A stretch of 35,411 nucleotides of DNA. It comes from Pedosphaera sp. (lineage in GTDB: Bacteria > Verrucomicrobiota > Verrucomicrobiia > Limisphaerales > JADLHS01). The notes below the pieces were generated by a model. It searched no databases. It was not told the origin of the DNA and was given only the letters and a program-made list of their open reading frames with translations. Position 1 is the stretch's first letter, and every line of letters starts with the position of its first letter. Positions 25,481 through 33,205 of the stretch are shown here, piece by piece. Location: NCBI GenBank assembly GCA_009695195.1, contig SIBJ01000036.1:1-35411 (forward strand), written 5' to 3'. The translations under genes and the position numbers were made by a program.

Positions 25481-26899
25481 TCAATTCGGTTTCAATCGCG
25501 GCGCGACGAGCAGCAGCGCGGTCCAGGCTCCGGCGGCCCAGAGGAAGAGCACCATCAGTCCCGGCGCGGCGGCGCGCAGCGCGTGTGCGGGCGGCGGCGG
25601 GTCGTAGCGGAAGGCGGGCAGCTTTTCCCAGAGAGAGCGCCCGGCCACGCCGCCGTGGTGGCCGCCTGCGGTGTTGTTCATCATCTCTTCGTTGAGCACC
25701 CGCACAAAGTCGCGGCGATGTTGTTCAGCGGCGACGGAGAAATGCCGGTGCTGCGTGAAGTCCGTCCCGGCCAGCGCCATCGAGGCGGCGCGCAATCCGA
25801 GCAGAGGCGCGACGAGGCCGGTCCAAGTCACGATGCGGTCCTGCGCTTCGAGGCGGTCCCAGAGTTTGGCGAAGTGATGATCGAAGACTTCGCCCGCGAG
25901 GCGTTCGCTTTCCAGCATGACGAGGCCGTTGAAGTTGAACGGCAGTTCCTCGATCCGCGTCTTGCCGTGTTTCTTCAGGGTCTGTTGAGCGAATTCCTGA
26001 AGCTGTTGCTGACGCGGACTGTGGCCGTCCAGTCCCTCTTGCACGGCCTTGTGCATCGCGGTTTCAAACTCGGCGAGCTTGGGCGTGGGCAGAACACGTT
26101 GCGCGAAGTCCGACGCGAGGCGCGGGGCGAGCACGGCGTTGGCCGCCCAGCACACCAGCAGCGTGGCCAGCGCAGTCCGCGCGGTGGACGCGACCGCCGA
26201 TACCGCGAGGCACACGGCGAGAATGGCCGCGAGATAAAGCGCGTAGGCCCCGCCCAGCCACGCGAAGCGAAGCCAACTGCCGCCCGCGTCGCCCTCCGGC
26301 AGGTTCGCCAGCGCCACGGCGCCGAACAACGCGACGGGCACCAGTAACACCGCGAGCGCGACGCCGAGACCGATGGCTTTGCCGAGCACGAGGTCGCGCG
26401 GACGGACGCCGAGGCTCAATACCTGCCGCAGTGTGCCCCGCTCGCGCTCGCCCGCCAGCGCGCCGAAGGTGAGCAGGACGACGAGCAACGGCGCAAGCAG
26501 TTGCAGTCCGGTGGCGGCGGTCAACTCACCAAAGCGTCGCATCGCGGTGGCGTCCTGCGCGGGCAGGAACGCGGCCTGGTTCTGACGGTGCGCTTCGAGG
26601 AACACGGTCGAGCCAACGAAGGGTTCGAGTCCGCGGTCGAACACGGCCAGCGGCGCGAGCGGCTTGAAGACATAGACACCGTAATGGCCGGCGGAGTGGG
26701 AATTTTTCTCGCCCTGGTTGAGCCAGTTCTCGCGTTCGAGGGCGGCGGCGGCGGCGCGCTCGGCGCGGGCGCGTTGCACCTGTTGCCACGCGAGCAGCAG
26801 CGCCACTCCGAGCAACACGACGACCACGGCGGCGGCGATGCGAAAGCGTCCATCGCGCCAGACATCGAGGAATTCTTTGCGAGCGATGGCGGAAATCAT
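25481..26899 (-). CDS. DUF3526-type ABC transporter permease (first)
   Basis: 472 residues from ATG 26899 (MISAIARKEFLDVWRDGRFR, a classic ABC-2 permease opening). An in-frame start at 26995 exists, but its extra 32 residues (PADWKSATQQVGNLRHL) only translate the GTAGCGCAG repeat. Helix at about 22-42, a long extracytoplasmic loop, the GERERGTLRQVLSLGVRPRD coupling segment near residue 150, four helices, a second loop with a histidine-rich stretch (NNTAGGHHGG), and a final helix. It is the partner of the next permease. Confidence 0.88.
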   Translation of the reverse strand: MISAIARKEFLDVWRDGRFRIAAAVVVVLLGVALLLAWQQVQRARAERAAAAALERENWLNQGEKNSHSAGHYGVYVFKPLAPLAVFDRGLEPFVGSTVFLEAHRQNQAAFLPAQDATAMRRFGELTAATGLQLLAPLLVVLLTFGALAGERERGTLRQVLSLGVRPRDLVLGKAIGLGVALAVLLVPVALFGAVALANLPEGDAGGSWLRFAWLGGAYALYLAAILAVCLAVSAVASTARTALATLLVCWAANAVLAPRLASDFAQRVLPTPKLAEFETAMHKAVQEGLDGHSPRQQQLQEFAQQTLKKHGKTRIEELPFNFNGLVMLESERLAGEVFDHHFAKLWDRLEAQDRIVTWTGLVAPLLGLRAASMALAGTDFTQHRHFSVAAEQHRRDFVRVLNEEMMNNTAGGHHGGVAGRSLWEKLPAFRYDPPPPAHALRAAAPGLMVLFLWAAGAWTALLLVAPRLKPN

Positions 26900-26908
26900 G
26901 CGCGGCAA

Positions 26909-27042
26909 GTGGCGCAGGTTTCCAACCTGCTGTGTCGCCGATTTCCAATCGGCAGGGCGTGGGCATGTCCAAGCGCGTTCGACATTTCGACGCATCGCAG
27001 GCTGGAAGCACTGCGATACAGCAGATTGGAAATCTGCGCTAC
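26909..27042. repeat. GTAGCGCAG palindromic repeat, copy 2, inside the ABC operon
   Basis: 134 bases, GTGGCGCAGGTTTCCAACCT to AGATTGGAAATCTGCGCTAC, with an inner GATTTCCAATCGGC hairpin and GGCTGGAAGCACTGCGATAC. It fills most of the gap between the ATPase stop and the first permease start. Confidence 0.88.
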
Positions 27043-27095
27043 GTCAGCGACCGTCTCCGACCGGTGTGCTTCACAGGAATTTTCGCGGGAAAGAA

Positions 27096-27797
27096 TCATG
27101 CGCGGAGATGTTTCAGGTAGAGCTTTTCCAAATCCATGTGCTTGATGTCGTTGGTGGCATATTCGCCGGCCAGTTTTCCATCAACCAGGATGCCAATGCG
27201 GGTGGCGTCTTCACGCGCGCGGAACAGGTCGTGCGTGGCCATGAGAATGGCGACGCCTTGCCCGGCGAGTTTGCGCAGGAGCAGAGAGAACTCGTGCGAC
27301 GCGGCGGGGTCGAGGCCGGAGGTGGGTTCATCGAGCAGCAGGGCCTTGGCTTCCGTTGCGAGCGCAAGGGCGATGCCGACTTTCTGGCGCATGCCTTTCG
27401 AGTAAGTGCCGACACGGCGGTCGGCGGCTTCGGCGGGCAGACCGGCGCGTTTGAGCAACGTAACCAACTCCTCGCGCGTGTGCCGGCGTCCGCCGAGGGT
27501 GCTAAAGTAGTCGAGGTTTTCTACGCCGCTGAAGCGCGGGTAGAGCATGACCTGCTCGGGAATGTAGGCGATGTGCCGCCGCGCCGCGATGGGATCCGCG
27601 GCGACGCTCGCGCCGTTGACGCGCGCCTCGCCCGCGTCGGGCGCCAGGAAACCGAGGAGGAGATTGATGGTCGTCGTCTTGCCCGCGCCGTTTGGGCCGA
27701 GCAAGGCGAAGAGTTCGCCGGGTTTGACGAGCAGGTTCAATTCATTGACGGCGACCTGGCCGTTGAAACGTTTGGTGAGTTTGACCGTTTCGAGCAT
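27096..27797 (-). CDS. ABC transporter ATP-binding protein of the DUF3526 exporter
   Basis: 233 residues. Walker A GPNGAGKT at 34-41, Q-loop near IAYIPEQVMLYP, signature YSKGMRQKVGIA at 132-143 (the SKGM form common to ABC-2 exporters), Walker B ALLLDEP at 152-158, and the H-loop in MATHD. It powers the two DUF3526 permeases encoded downstream. A 197-base gap containing a GTAGCGCAG repeat separates it from the first permease, but gene order and strand support one operon. Confidence 0.94.
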   Translation of the reverse strand: MLETVKLTKRFNGQVAVNELNLLVKPGELFALLGPNGAGKTTTINLLLGFLAPDAGEARVNGASVAADPIAARRHIAYIPEQVMLYPRFSGVENLDYFSTLGGRRHTREELVTLLKRAGLPAEAADRRVGTYSKGMRQKVGIALALATEAKALLLDEPTSGLDPAASHEFSLLLRKLAGQGVAILMATHDLFRAREDATRIGILVDGKLAGEYATNDIKHMDLEKLYLKHLRA

Positions 27798-27914
27798 GGT
27801 TTGTGGGGGTGAGGAATTGGGCGTAGTCGCGGCTTGTGCGGCTAAACAGTCGCCTGCTGGTCGCGGGGAATTCTCGCTTGGTGTGTGGTGGTTGCAGTCT
27901 GCGAAGGGAAGAAG

Positions 27915-28604
27915 TCAGTCACGCCGCCTCCCGCTGGTGAGCAGAGGGAGCAGATACCACAGGAAATAAATCAGCGACGAAATGAACGCGGCCACGTAAG
28001 TCCAAGCCGCTGCGTTCAACACCTGGTTCACGGCGGCGGACTCCGACCCGCCCTGGATGAAGCCCATCTTACCCAGCACGAGTTTGGCGCGGCGCGAGGC
28101 GTCGAACTCCACCGGCAGGGTGATGAGGTTGAACGCCATCAGAATACCCCAGCCAACGGCCAGGATGAGCAGACCGACTTTGGGCGCGATCAGTTTTGTG
28201 GCCATGCCCAGGAGTGGAATCCACATCACCATTTGGCTGGCGATGCTGGTAATGCCCACGGCGGCCATGCGCATTTCCAGCGGCGCGTAAGCTTGTTTGT
28301 GTTGCAGGGCGTGGCCACATTCGTGCGCCGCCACACCCAGCGCCGCGGCGGACGTGCCGTGGTAATTGGCCGCCGAAAGCACCAGCCGCTTGCGCTTTGG
28401 GTCGTAATGATCGCCCAGCAATTCCTCGTGCTCAATGATTTCAACATTGGTGATCCCGGCCTGGCGCAGAATGGCGTGCGCGGCTTCCGCACCTGTGTAG
28501 CCGGACTGGACGGGTGTGCGGCTGTGCCGGGCATAAGCGCTTTTGACATGCCATTGGGCCAGGAGGCCAATGGCGAGAGTGACGAGGAACAGGATGAGGA
28601 TCAT
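27915..28604 (-). CDS. Membrane zinc metallopeptidase (YugP type)
   Basis: 229 residues. N-terminal helix (LILFLVTLAIGLLAQW), the zinc-binding motif H94-E95-C96-G97-H98 (AAHECGHALQH), then helices near 118-138 and 140-165 and a C-terminal helix near 200-220. The LGDHYDPKRKRLVLS segment ahead of the active site is typical of the YugP/Zn_peptidase_2 family, whose substrates are unknown. It overlaps the PGPGW gene by 4 bases (ATGA) and is the last gene of the long hflK-hflC operon, which suggests a membrane-protein quality-control setting. Confidence 0.92.
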   Translation of the reverse strand: MILILFLVTLAIGLLAQWHVKSAYARHSRTPVQSGYTGAEAAHAILRQAGITNVEIIEHEELLGDHYDPKRKRLVLSAANYHGTSAAALGVAAHECGHALQHKQAYAPLEMRMAAVGITSIASQMVMWIPLLGMATKLIAPKVGLLILAVGWGILMAFNLITLPVEFDASRRAKLVLGKMGFIQGGSESAAVNQVLNAAAWTYVAAFISSLIYFLWYLLPLLTSGRRRD

Positions 28605-29134
28605 GCGGTCTTTCTTTTCAGCAGCAGAGTCCGGCGCATCTGCCGAAGCAGGAAGCCCACACTCCGCCAGATTGATTTCAGGGTGAACTTTTTCCGCGGT
28701 GCGGAATCGTCTTTGGAACGCCGCGGCAGAACCGCCCGCGCGGAACGCAGCCAGCGTCTGGCCCAGGCAAATTCAATGGCCAGAATCGCCAGCCCGGCGG
28801 GCATCACCAGGAACGCCGGGCCGGGCAGAACAATCAAGGCGATGCCCAAGGCCAGCACCGTCCCGCCCACCACGCCAATCACGACGCGCTTGAAGTGGTT
28901 CCGCGCGCCGGAGCGAGAAGCGATAAGGTCGTAGCGCGGACTTCCAGTCTGCTGTATCGCCGATTTCCAATCGGCCTCGCGTGCCAAGCCAGAGCGCGCG
29001 TTATTATTCGCGGCGTCCGCAGGCTGGAAGCACTGCGATACAGCAGGTTCGGAAACCTGCGCTACGCCTTCGGCTGCTCGTTCGTCGCTGGCCTGGCCGG
29101 TCACGCCGCGCTTGATGTGGTTCATCGTGGTCAT
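28601..29134 (-). CDS. PGPGW-type membrane protein with repeat-encoded N-terminal segment
   Basis: 177 residues. The C-terminal part (about 80-177) is a PGPGW-type transmembrane protein: VVIGVVGGTVLALGIALIVL, then PGPAFLVMPAGLAIL and EFAWARRWLR, and a basic tail. Residues about 24-68 (QVSEPAVSQCFQPADAA to READWKSAIQQTGSPRYD) are encoded by the 135-base GTAGCGCAG repeat at 28931-29065. It is a multiple of three and keeps the frame open. ATG 29134 overlaps the upstream stop (ATGA), as expected for coupled translation, so the repeat is probably translated. An internal start after the repeat is possible but no ATG lies there. Confidence 0.8.
   Translation of the reverse strand: MTTMNHIKRGVTGQASDERAAEGVAQVSEPAVSQCFQPADAANNNARSGLAREADWKSAIQQTGSPRYDLIASRSGARNHFKRVVIGVVGGTVLALGIALIVLPGPAFLVMPAGLAILAIEFAWARRWLRSARAVLPRRSKDDSAPRKKFTLKSIWRSVGFLLRQMRRTLLLKRKTA
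28931..29065. repeat. GTAGCGCAG palindromic repeat, copy 3, in frame inside a gene
   Basis: 135 bases (45 codons), GTAGCGCGGACTTCCAGTCT to GGTTCGGAAACCTGCGCTAC, with inner GATTTCCAATCGGC and GGCTGGAAGCACTGCGATAC shared with copy 2. It lies wholly inside the PGPGW gene without breaking its frame. Confidence 0.88.
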
Positions 29135-29493
29135 GCGGACGTTCGGAGTTGGTGACGGTTCTTGGGGGACGACTTCGGGGAGACTGGCGCGGCGACTCTC
29201 AAGACCGCATTCAGTCCGCCGAACGGATTGGGGACCGTTTCGCTGGCCTGCGGATCAGGGACCCATTTGGAGCCGTCCAGGACCAGGCAGTATTCATAGT
29301 CACCAGGCGGCAGGGCGAGGTCCTTGACCCAGCGACTGGCGCCGAGGTGGATCATCGGAGTCACCTCCGGCCGCCAGTCGTTGAAGGTGCCCGCGATGCA
29401 GACCGACTCGGCCACCGGGTCAACGAATTCTACGTGGACATGACGTGTGCTTACTTGGCAGGGCGGGTTTGATTGTCTGGTTCTTGTGGTCAC
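29131..29493 (-). CDS. Single-domain CBM48 (glycogen-binding-like) protein
   Basis: 120 residues from GTG 29493, chosen because an AGGAG sequence lies just upstream and the preceding gene ends 11 bases away. Nearly the whole protein is one early-set/CBM48 domain: HVHVEFVDPVAESVCIAGTF, FNDW at 37-40, then WVKDLALPPGDYEYCLVLDG, KWVPDP and NPFGGLNAVL. In branching enzymes, isoamylases and AMPK beta this domain binds alpha-glucans. No catalytic domain is attached. A free-standing CBM48 in an hflKC membrane operon suggests a regulatory or scaffold use, but that is inference. Confidence 0.85.
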   Translation of the reverse strand: MTTRTRQSNPPCQVSTRHVHVEFVDPVAESVCIAGTFNDWRPEVTPMIHLGASRWVKDLALPPGDYEYCLVLDGSKWVPDPQASETVPNPFGGLNAVLRVAAPVSPKSSPKNRHQLRTSA

Positions 29494-29504
29494 GTTGCTC
29501 CTAA

Positions 29505-29906
29505 TTATTCGTCGGATTGAGGAGTCGCAGCGGGCCGCTTCTTCAAAGCGCGCAACAGCGATGGCAGCATGGCGGCCGAAGCCGCCAGCATCGCCGTAAT
29601 CAAAGCCGCGGCAAAAAGTTTTTCGGACTGGCCGTCCAGGACCGCCAGCCAGCCCACGCTCGCCCGCCAGGCGCACGCCGCGATCAACAAGGCCGTGGTC
29701 ACCAGCGCGACCGGCGCAATCCACCGGACCTCCCGCGCGCCGAGCACGCCCCAGAGAATCGAGAGCGCGCCGAAGGTGCCGCCAACGATCAGCGCCGTCT
29801 TCGCCTTCTCCGGATTCGACAAGTAGCCGACCAACCCCAGGACAATGAGGCCAGCGCCATAAAGAATCAGATAACCCGCCGTTTTCAGGTCCATGGAGCG
29901 CAACAT
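29505..29906 (-). CDS. Small four-helix membrane protein
   Basis: 133 residues, nearly all membrane helices: about 10-28 (GYLILYGAGLIVLGLVGYL), 37-55 (TALIVGGTFGALSILWGVL), 62-80 and 97-118, then a basic tail. The glycine-rich GGTFGALSILWG segment resembles TMEM14-type small membrane proteins, but I am not sure of the family. ATG 29906 has an AGGAAA sequence at good spacing. It lies between hflC (33-base gap) and the CBM48 gene (11-base gap), in the same operon. Confidence 0.75.
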   Translation of the reverse strand: MLRSMDLKTAGYLILYGAGLIVLGLVGYLSNPEKAKTALIVGGTFGALSILWGVLGAREVRWIAPVALVTTALLIAACAWRASVGWLAVLDGQSEKLFAAALITAMLAASAAMLPSLLRALKKRPAATPQSDE

Positions 29907-29939
29907 TGGTTTCCTTTCATTCGCGCAGCACGGTCGCAG

Positions 29940-30848
29940 TCATTTCGCAATCACCTTGTCACTGGCCGGCGGTTTGTCGCCACCCGGTCGCGGCCCGCCC
30001 AGATAATGAAACAGCGGCGAGTCCGCCGAGAGCAGCAGCGTGCTGCGTTTGCCGAGGAACAACTCATAGCTCTGGAGGCTGCGCACGAAGCGGTAGAACT
30101 CCGGGTCCTTGCCGTAAGCCTCCGCGTAGATGCGGGTGGCGGTGGCGTCGCCTTCGCCGCGCAGTTTCTGGGCGTCTTGTTCGGCCGTGGCCAGGACGAT
30201 GGTGCGTTCCTTGTCGGTCTGGCTGCGAAGTTTGTTGGCTTCCTCCTCGCCCTCGCTGCGATAGCGCTTGGCCTCGCGTTCGCGCTCGGCCTGCATGCGG
30301 GCAAACACGCTCTGCTGAACTTCCTTGGGCAGGTCGGCGCGCTTGATGCGCACGTCCACCACCTCGATGCCGAATTCGCTGGCTTTCGCGCGCACGCTCT
30401 TGGCCACGGCGTCCATGATGGCTTCGCGCTTGGCCCCAATCACCGTGGCGAAGGTGTGGCTGGCCACTTCGCTGCGCAGTTCGGAAAACACCAGGTCGTC
30501 CAGCCGGGCGCGGGCGCCGGATTCATCGCGCACGGTCTTGAAGAATTTGAGCGGGTCGGAGATGCGCCAGCGGGTGATGGGGTCGGCCACGAGGCGTTTC
30601 TTGTCCTGGCTCAGGTACTCGGCCTCCGGGGCGTCGCTGACCAGGATGCGCCGATCAAAGCGAATGGCGCTATGGAGAAACGGGGTCTTGAAGGCCAAGC
30701 CGGGCTTTTGAATCGTGCGAATGTATTCGCCGAATTGGGTGACGATGACTTGCTCGCGTTCGTCCACGATGATGCAGACTTGCTTCAACGACAACGACCC
30801 GACGAGGAGGAGGACCAGACCACCGAGTAGATAAATTTTGGCGCGCAT
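29940..30848 (-). CDS. hflC: HflC, SPFH/band-7 modulator of FtsH
   Basis: 302 residues. N-terminal membrane anchor (IYLLGGLVLLLVGSLSL, about 5-21) followed by the SPFH domain (VDEREQVIVTQFGEYIRTI to VVDVRIKRADLPKEVQQSVF) and a long helical region (ARMQAEREREAKRYRSEGEEE). RMQAERERxAxxYRSEG is the hallmark HflC segment. HflC and HflK form a cage around the FtsH protease in the inner membrane and restrain its activity. The start lies 3 bases after the hflK stop. The C-terminus is proline/lysine-rich. Confidence 0.95.
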   Translation of the reverse strand: MRAKIYLLGGLVLLLVGSLSLKQVCIIVDEREQVIVTQFGEYIRTIQKPGLAFKTPFLHSAIRFDRRILVSDAPEAEYLSQDKKRLVADPITRWRISDPLKFFKTVRDESGARARLDDLVFSELRSEVASHTFATVIGAKREAIMDAVAKSVRAKASEFGIEVVDVRIKRADLPKEVQQSVFARMQAEREREAKRYRSEGEEEANKLRSQTDKERTIVLATAEQDAQKLRGEGDATATRIYAEAYGKDPEFYRFVRSLQSYELFLGKRSTLLLSADSPLFHYLGGPRPGGDKPPASDKVIAK

Positions 30849-30851
30849 AAA

Positions 30852-31862
30852 TTATTTCGCTTTCACAGGTTCAGTGGCGGGACGGAGCGTGGTTGGCAGC
30901 AGCGGCGAAGTGCCGAGCGGCAACAACGGCAACAGGCGCTGGCCGACGTCGCCGTCCAGAATCACCTTGTCGGTCTCCGGCAGAATTTTTTCCATCGTTT
31001 CCAGGTAAAGCCGGTCGCGGGTCACGGCCCGGGACTTCTCGTATTCGGCCAGCACGCTGAGGAAGCGGGAGGCCTCGCCTTGCGCGAGCAGGACGCGCTT
31101 TTCCTTGTAGCCTTCGGCTTCGCGCAGAATTTTTTGCGCCTCGCCGCGGGCCTTGGGCAGGATGTCCGCCTGATAGCCCTTGGCCTGGTTGATAAGCTTT
31201 TCCTTGTCCTCGCGGGCGCGCACCACGTCGTGGAACGCATCGCGGACGGCATCGGGCGGGTCGGCGGCCTGCAACTTGACCTCCGTGATGACCATGCCGG
31301 AGTCGTAAGCGTCCATGAGCCGCTGGATAAAAACGCGGGCATCGTCCTGCACCTTGGCGCGTTCCTCAATCATGACCTGGTCAATGGTCATGCTGCCGAC
31401 GGTACTGCGCAGCGCCACCTCGGTCGCCGCGCCTAACGCGACTTCCGGTTCGCGCAGACGAAAGAGGAATTTGGAAGGGTCGGCCACGCGATACTGCACC
31501 ACGATCTGCGCCTCGACGATGTTTTCATCGCCGGTGAGCATCAAGGCTTCCTCCTGGACGCGTTGCGTGCCCCGGAAGCCGACTTCGATGCGGCGGATTT
31601 GCTCCACGCTCACCACGTCGGCCTGCTGAAACGGCCAGGGGAAACGGAAGTTGAGGCCCGGCTGGGTGCGGGCGGTCTCCTTGCCGAAGGTGCGCACCAC
31701 GCCGACATGCCCGGGATTGACGGAGTAAACGCCAGAGGAGAGCCACAATACCGAGAGGCCGACCACCGCGATGGGCACGAGTTTGGGCAGGACTCGCTTG
31801 AGCCACTGGGTGGCGCGCTCGAATTGCTCAGTCAACTGTTCATTGAATTGATCGGGTTGCAT
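30852..31862 (-). CDS. hflK: HflK, SPFH/band-7 modulator of FtsH
   Basis: 336 residues. Short cytoplasmic N-terminus, membrane helix at about 31-50 (VPIAVVGLSVLWLSSGVYSV), SPFH domain starting VNPGHVGVVRTFGKETA, then the family's ALMLTGDENIVEAQIVVQYRV and a long C-terminal helix (INQAKGYQADILPKARGEAQ). The glycine-rich N-terminus of proteobacterial HflK is absent, as in many non-proteobacterial forms. First clear gene of an operon running to 27915; ftsH itself is not in the window. Confidence 0.95.
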   Translation of the reverse strand: MQPDQFNEQLTEQFERATQWLKRVLPKLVPIAVVGLSVLWLSSGVYSVNPGHVGVVRTFGKETARTQPGLNFRFPWPFQQADVVSVEQIRRIEVGFRGTQRVQEEALMLTGDENIVEAQIVVQYRVADPSKFLFRLREPEVALGAATEVALRSTVGSMTIDQVMIEERAKVQDDARVFIQRLMDAYDSGMVITEVKLQAADPPDAVRDAFHDVVRAREDKEKLINQAKGYQADILPKARGEAQKILREAEGYKEKRVLLAQGEASRFLSVLAEYEKSRAVTRDRLYLETMEKILPETDKVILDGDVGQRLLPLLPLGTSPLLPTTLRPATEPVKAK

Positions 31863-31898
31863 ATCAGGTCTTTCTTGCGGGAGCAGCTTCGCCCCGGC

Positions 31899-32114
31899 TT
31901 ATTCGTTCAGCCCGCCGTGCTGATAAGGAAACACCACGTGGAACGGCGTGGTGTAGCGGCGCTGCATCATTTCGCGAATGTCCTGGTGGGTCTGGAGGCT
32001 CTCGGGCAGCGGCGGCTGCGACAATGCCGAGAGGGCCGGCGCAGTTGTGTGGGTAACACGAGCCGCGTCTGACGCCGAGTCACCGGGCTCTTTCACTTGG
32101 ATTAGAGTTTTCAC
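31899..32114 (-). CDS. Small hypothetical protein upstream of hflK
   Basis: 71 residues if read from GTG 32114 (MKTLIQVKEPGD); an ATG at 32141 would give 80. No domain recognised. The C-terminal half (ETHQDIREMMQRRYTTPFHVV-like, ending FPYQHGGLNE) looks like a structured protein rather than random frame. No good ribosome-binding site is visible. It lies between hflK (36-base gap) and the divergent nhaR-like gene. Confidence 0.45.
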   Translation of the reverse strand: MKTLIQVKEPGDSASDAARVTHTTAPALSALSQPPLPESLQTHQDIREMMQRRYTTPFHVVFPYQHGGLNE

Positions 32115-32198
32115 GACACGAGAATAGCGGCGGCGCCACACTTAGCCCATTACGACTTTTGGAATGGACTCTTCGGTTAAAACGAATACCCTGACCGC

Positions 32199-33098
32199 GT
32201 GGAATTCTTGAACTACCACCATCTGCGTTATTTCTGGGTGGTCGCCAAAGAAGGCGGCTTGCGCAAGGCGGCGGACAAACTGCACGTCTCCCAACCCACC
32301 ATCAGCGCGCAGATTGCCGCGCTGGAAGGCGTGCTGGGAGAAAAGCTCTTCCGCCGCGGCGGTCGCGCTTTGGCACTGACGGAGGCGGGCCATCGCGTGT
32401 TGAGCTACGCGGAGGAAATCTTTTCGCTCGGGCAAGAACTCCTCGACGCCGCCCGGCAACAGCCGACGGCGCGTCCGTTGCGCGTCCACATCGGCATCAC
32501 CGACTCGCTCCCCAAGCTGGTGAGCTACGAGATCATCAAACCCATCTTCAAACTGGAGCAGCCCATCCAGGCCGTCTGCCGCGAGGGCAAGGTGGCCGAC
32601 CTGCTCGGCCAACTGGCCGCCTACCGGCTGGACATTGTGCTGGCCGACGAACCCGCGCCCAGTTCGCTCCCGATTAAAGTCTTCAACCACTTCCTCGGCG
32701 AATGTGGCGTGACCTTCTGCGCCGAGCGCAAACTCGCCGCGACCCTCAAGCGCCGGTTTCCCAAATCCCTGAACGACGCGCCGGTGCTGCTGCCGGCGGG
32801 CAACACCGCCCTGCGCCGCTCGCTGGAGAAATGGTTTCAAGCCGGGGAAATCCGCCCGCGCCTGGTGGCGGAGTTCGACGACGCGGCCCTGATGAAAGTG
32901 GCGGCGGTGGACGGCCTGGGGTTTTTCGCCCTGCCGACCCTTGTGATGCAGGAGGCCGTGGCCAACTACGATTTTCAATTCATCGGTCGCACGGAAGATT
33001 GCCGCCAGCAATTCTACGCCATCAGCGCCGAACGCAAGCTGACCCACCCGGCGGTGCTCGCCATCACGTCGCAAGCCCGGGCGGCGTTTTCAGACTGA
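32199..33098 (+). CDS. nhaR: NhaR-like LysR-family transcriptional regulator
   Basis: 299 residues from GTG 32199. The N-terminal winged helix-turn-helix (LNYHHLRYFWVVAKEGGLRK, AADKLHVSQPTISAQIAALE) closely follows the NhaR pattern (NYHHLxYFWxVxKEG), and the EEIFSLGQELLD helix comes right after, as in NhaR. The C-terminal substrate-binding-like domain starts LRVHIGITDSLPKLV. In enterobacteria NhaR responds to sodium and activates nhaA; no antiporter gene is visible here, so the target is unknown. It is divergent from the small gene and the hflKC operon, which it may control from the 84-base gap. Confidence 0.88.
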   Translation: MEFLNYHHLRYFWVVAKEGGLRKAADKLHVSQPTISAQIAALEGVLGEKLFRRGGRALALTEAGHRVLSYAEEIFSLGQELLDAARQQPTARPLRVHIGITDSLPKLVSYEIIKPIFKLEQPIQAVCREGKVADLLGQLAAYRLDIVLADEPAPSSLPIKVFNHFLGECGVTFCAERKLAATLKRRFPKSLNDAPVLLPAGNTALRRSLEKWFQAGEIRPRLVAEFDDAALMKVAAVDGLGFFALPTLVMQEAVANYDFQFIGRTEDCRQQFYAISAERKLTHPAVLAITSQARAAFSD

Positions 33099-33205
33099 AC
33101 TGCTTTCGCGTTCCGCCTCAAGCCCGGGCGTAAATCTCGTTTCCTTTCTCGCAAACTCGCGGGACTTTTCTTCCATCCCCTTCTCAACGCGGCTTCGTCA
33201 GAGAT

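Noticed and set aside
25097..26347. Long plus-strand reading frame opposite the DUF3526 permeases
   Set aside because: Spans both permease genes and has no recognisable domain; it is a GC-driven shadow.
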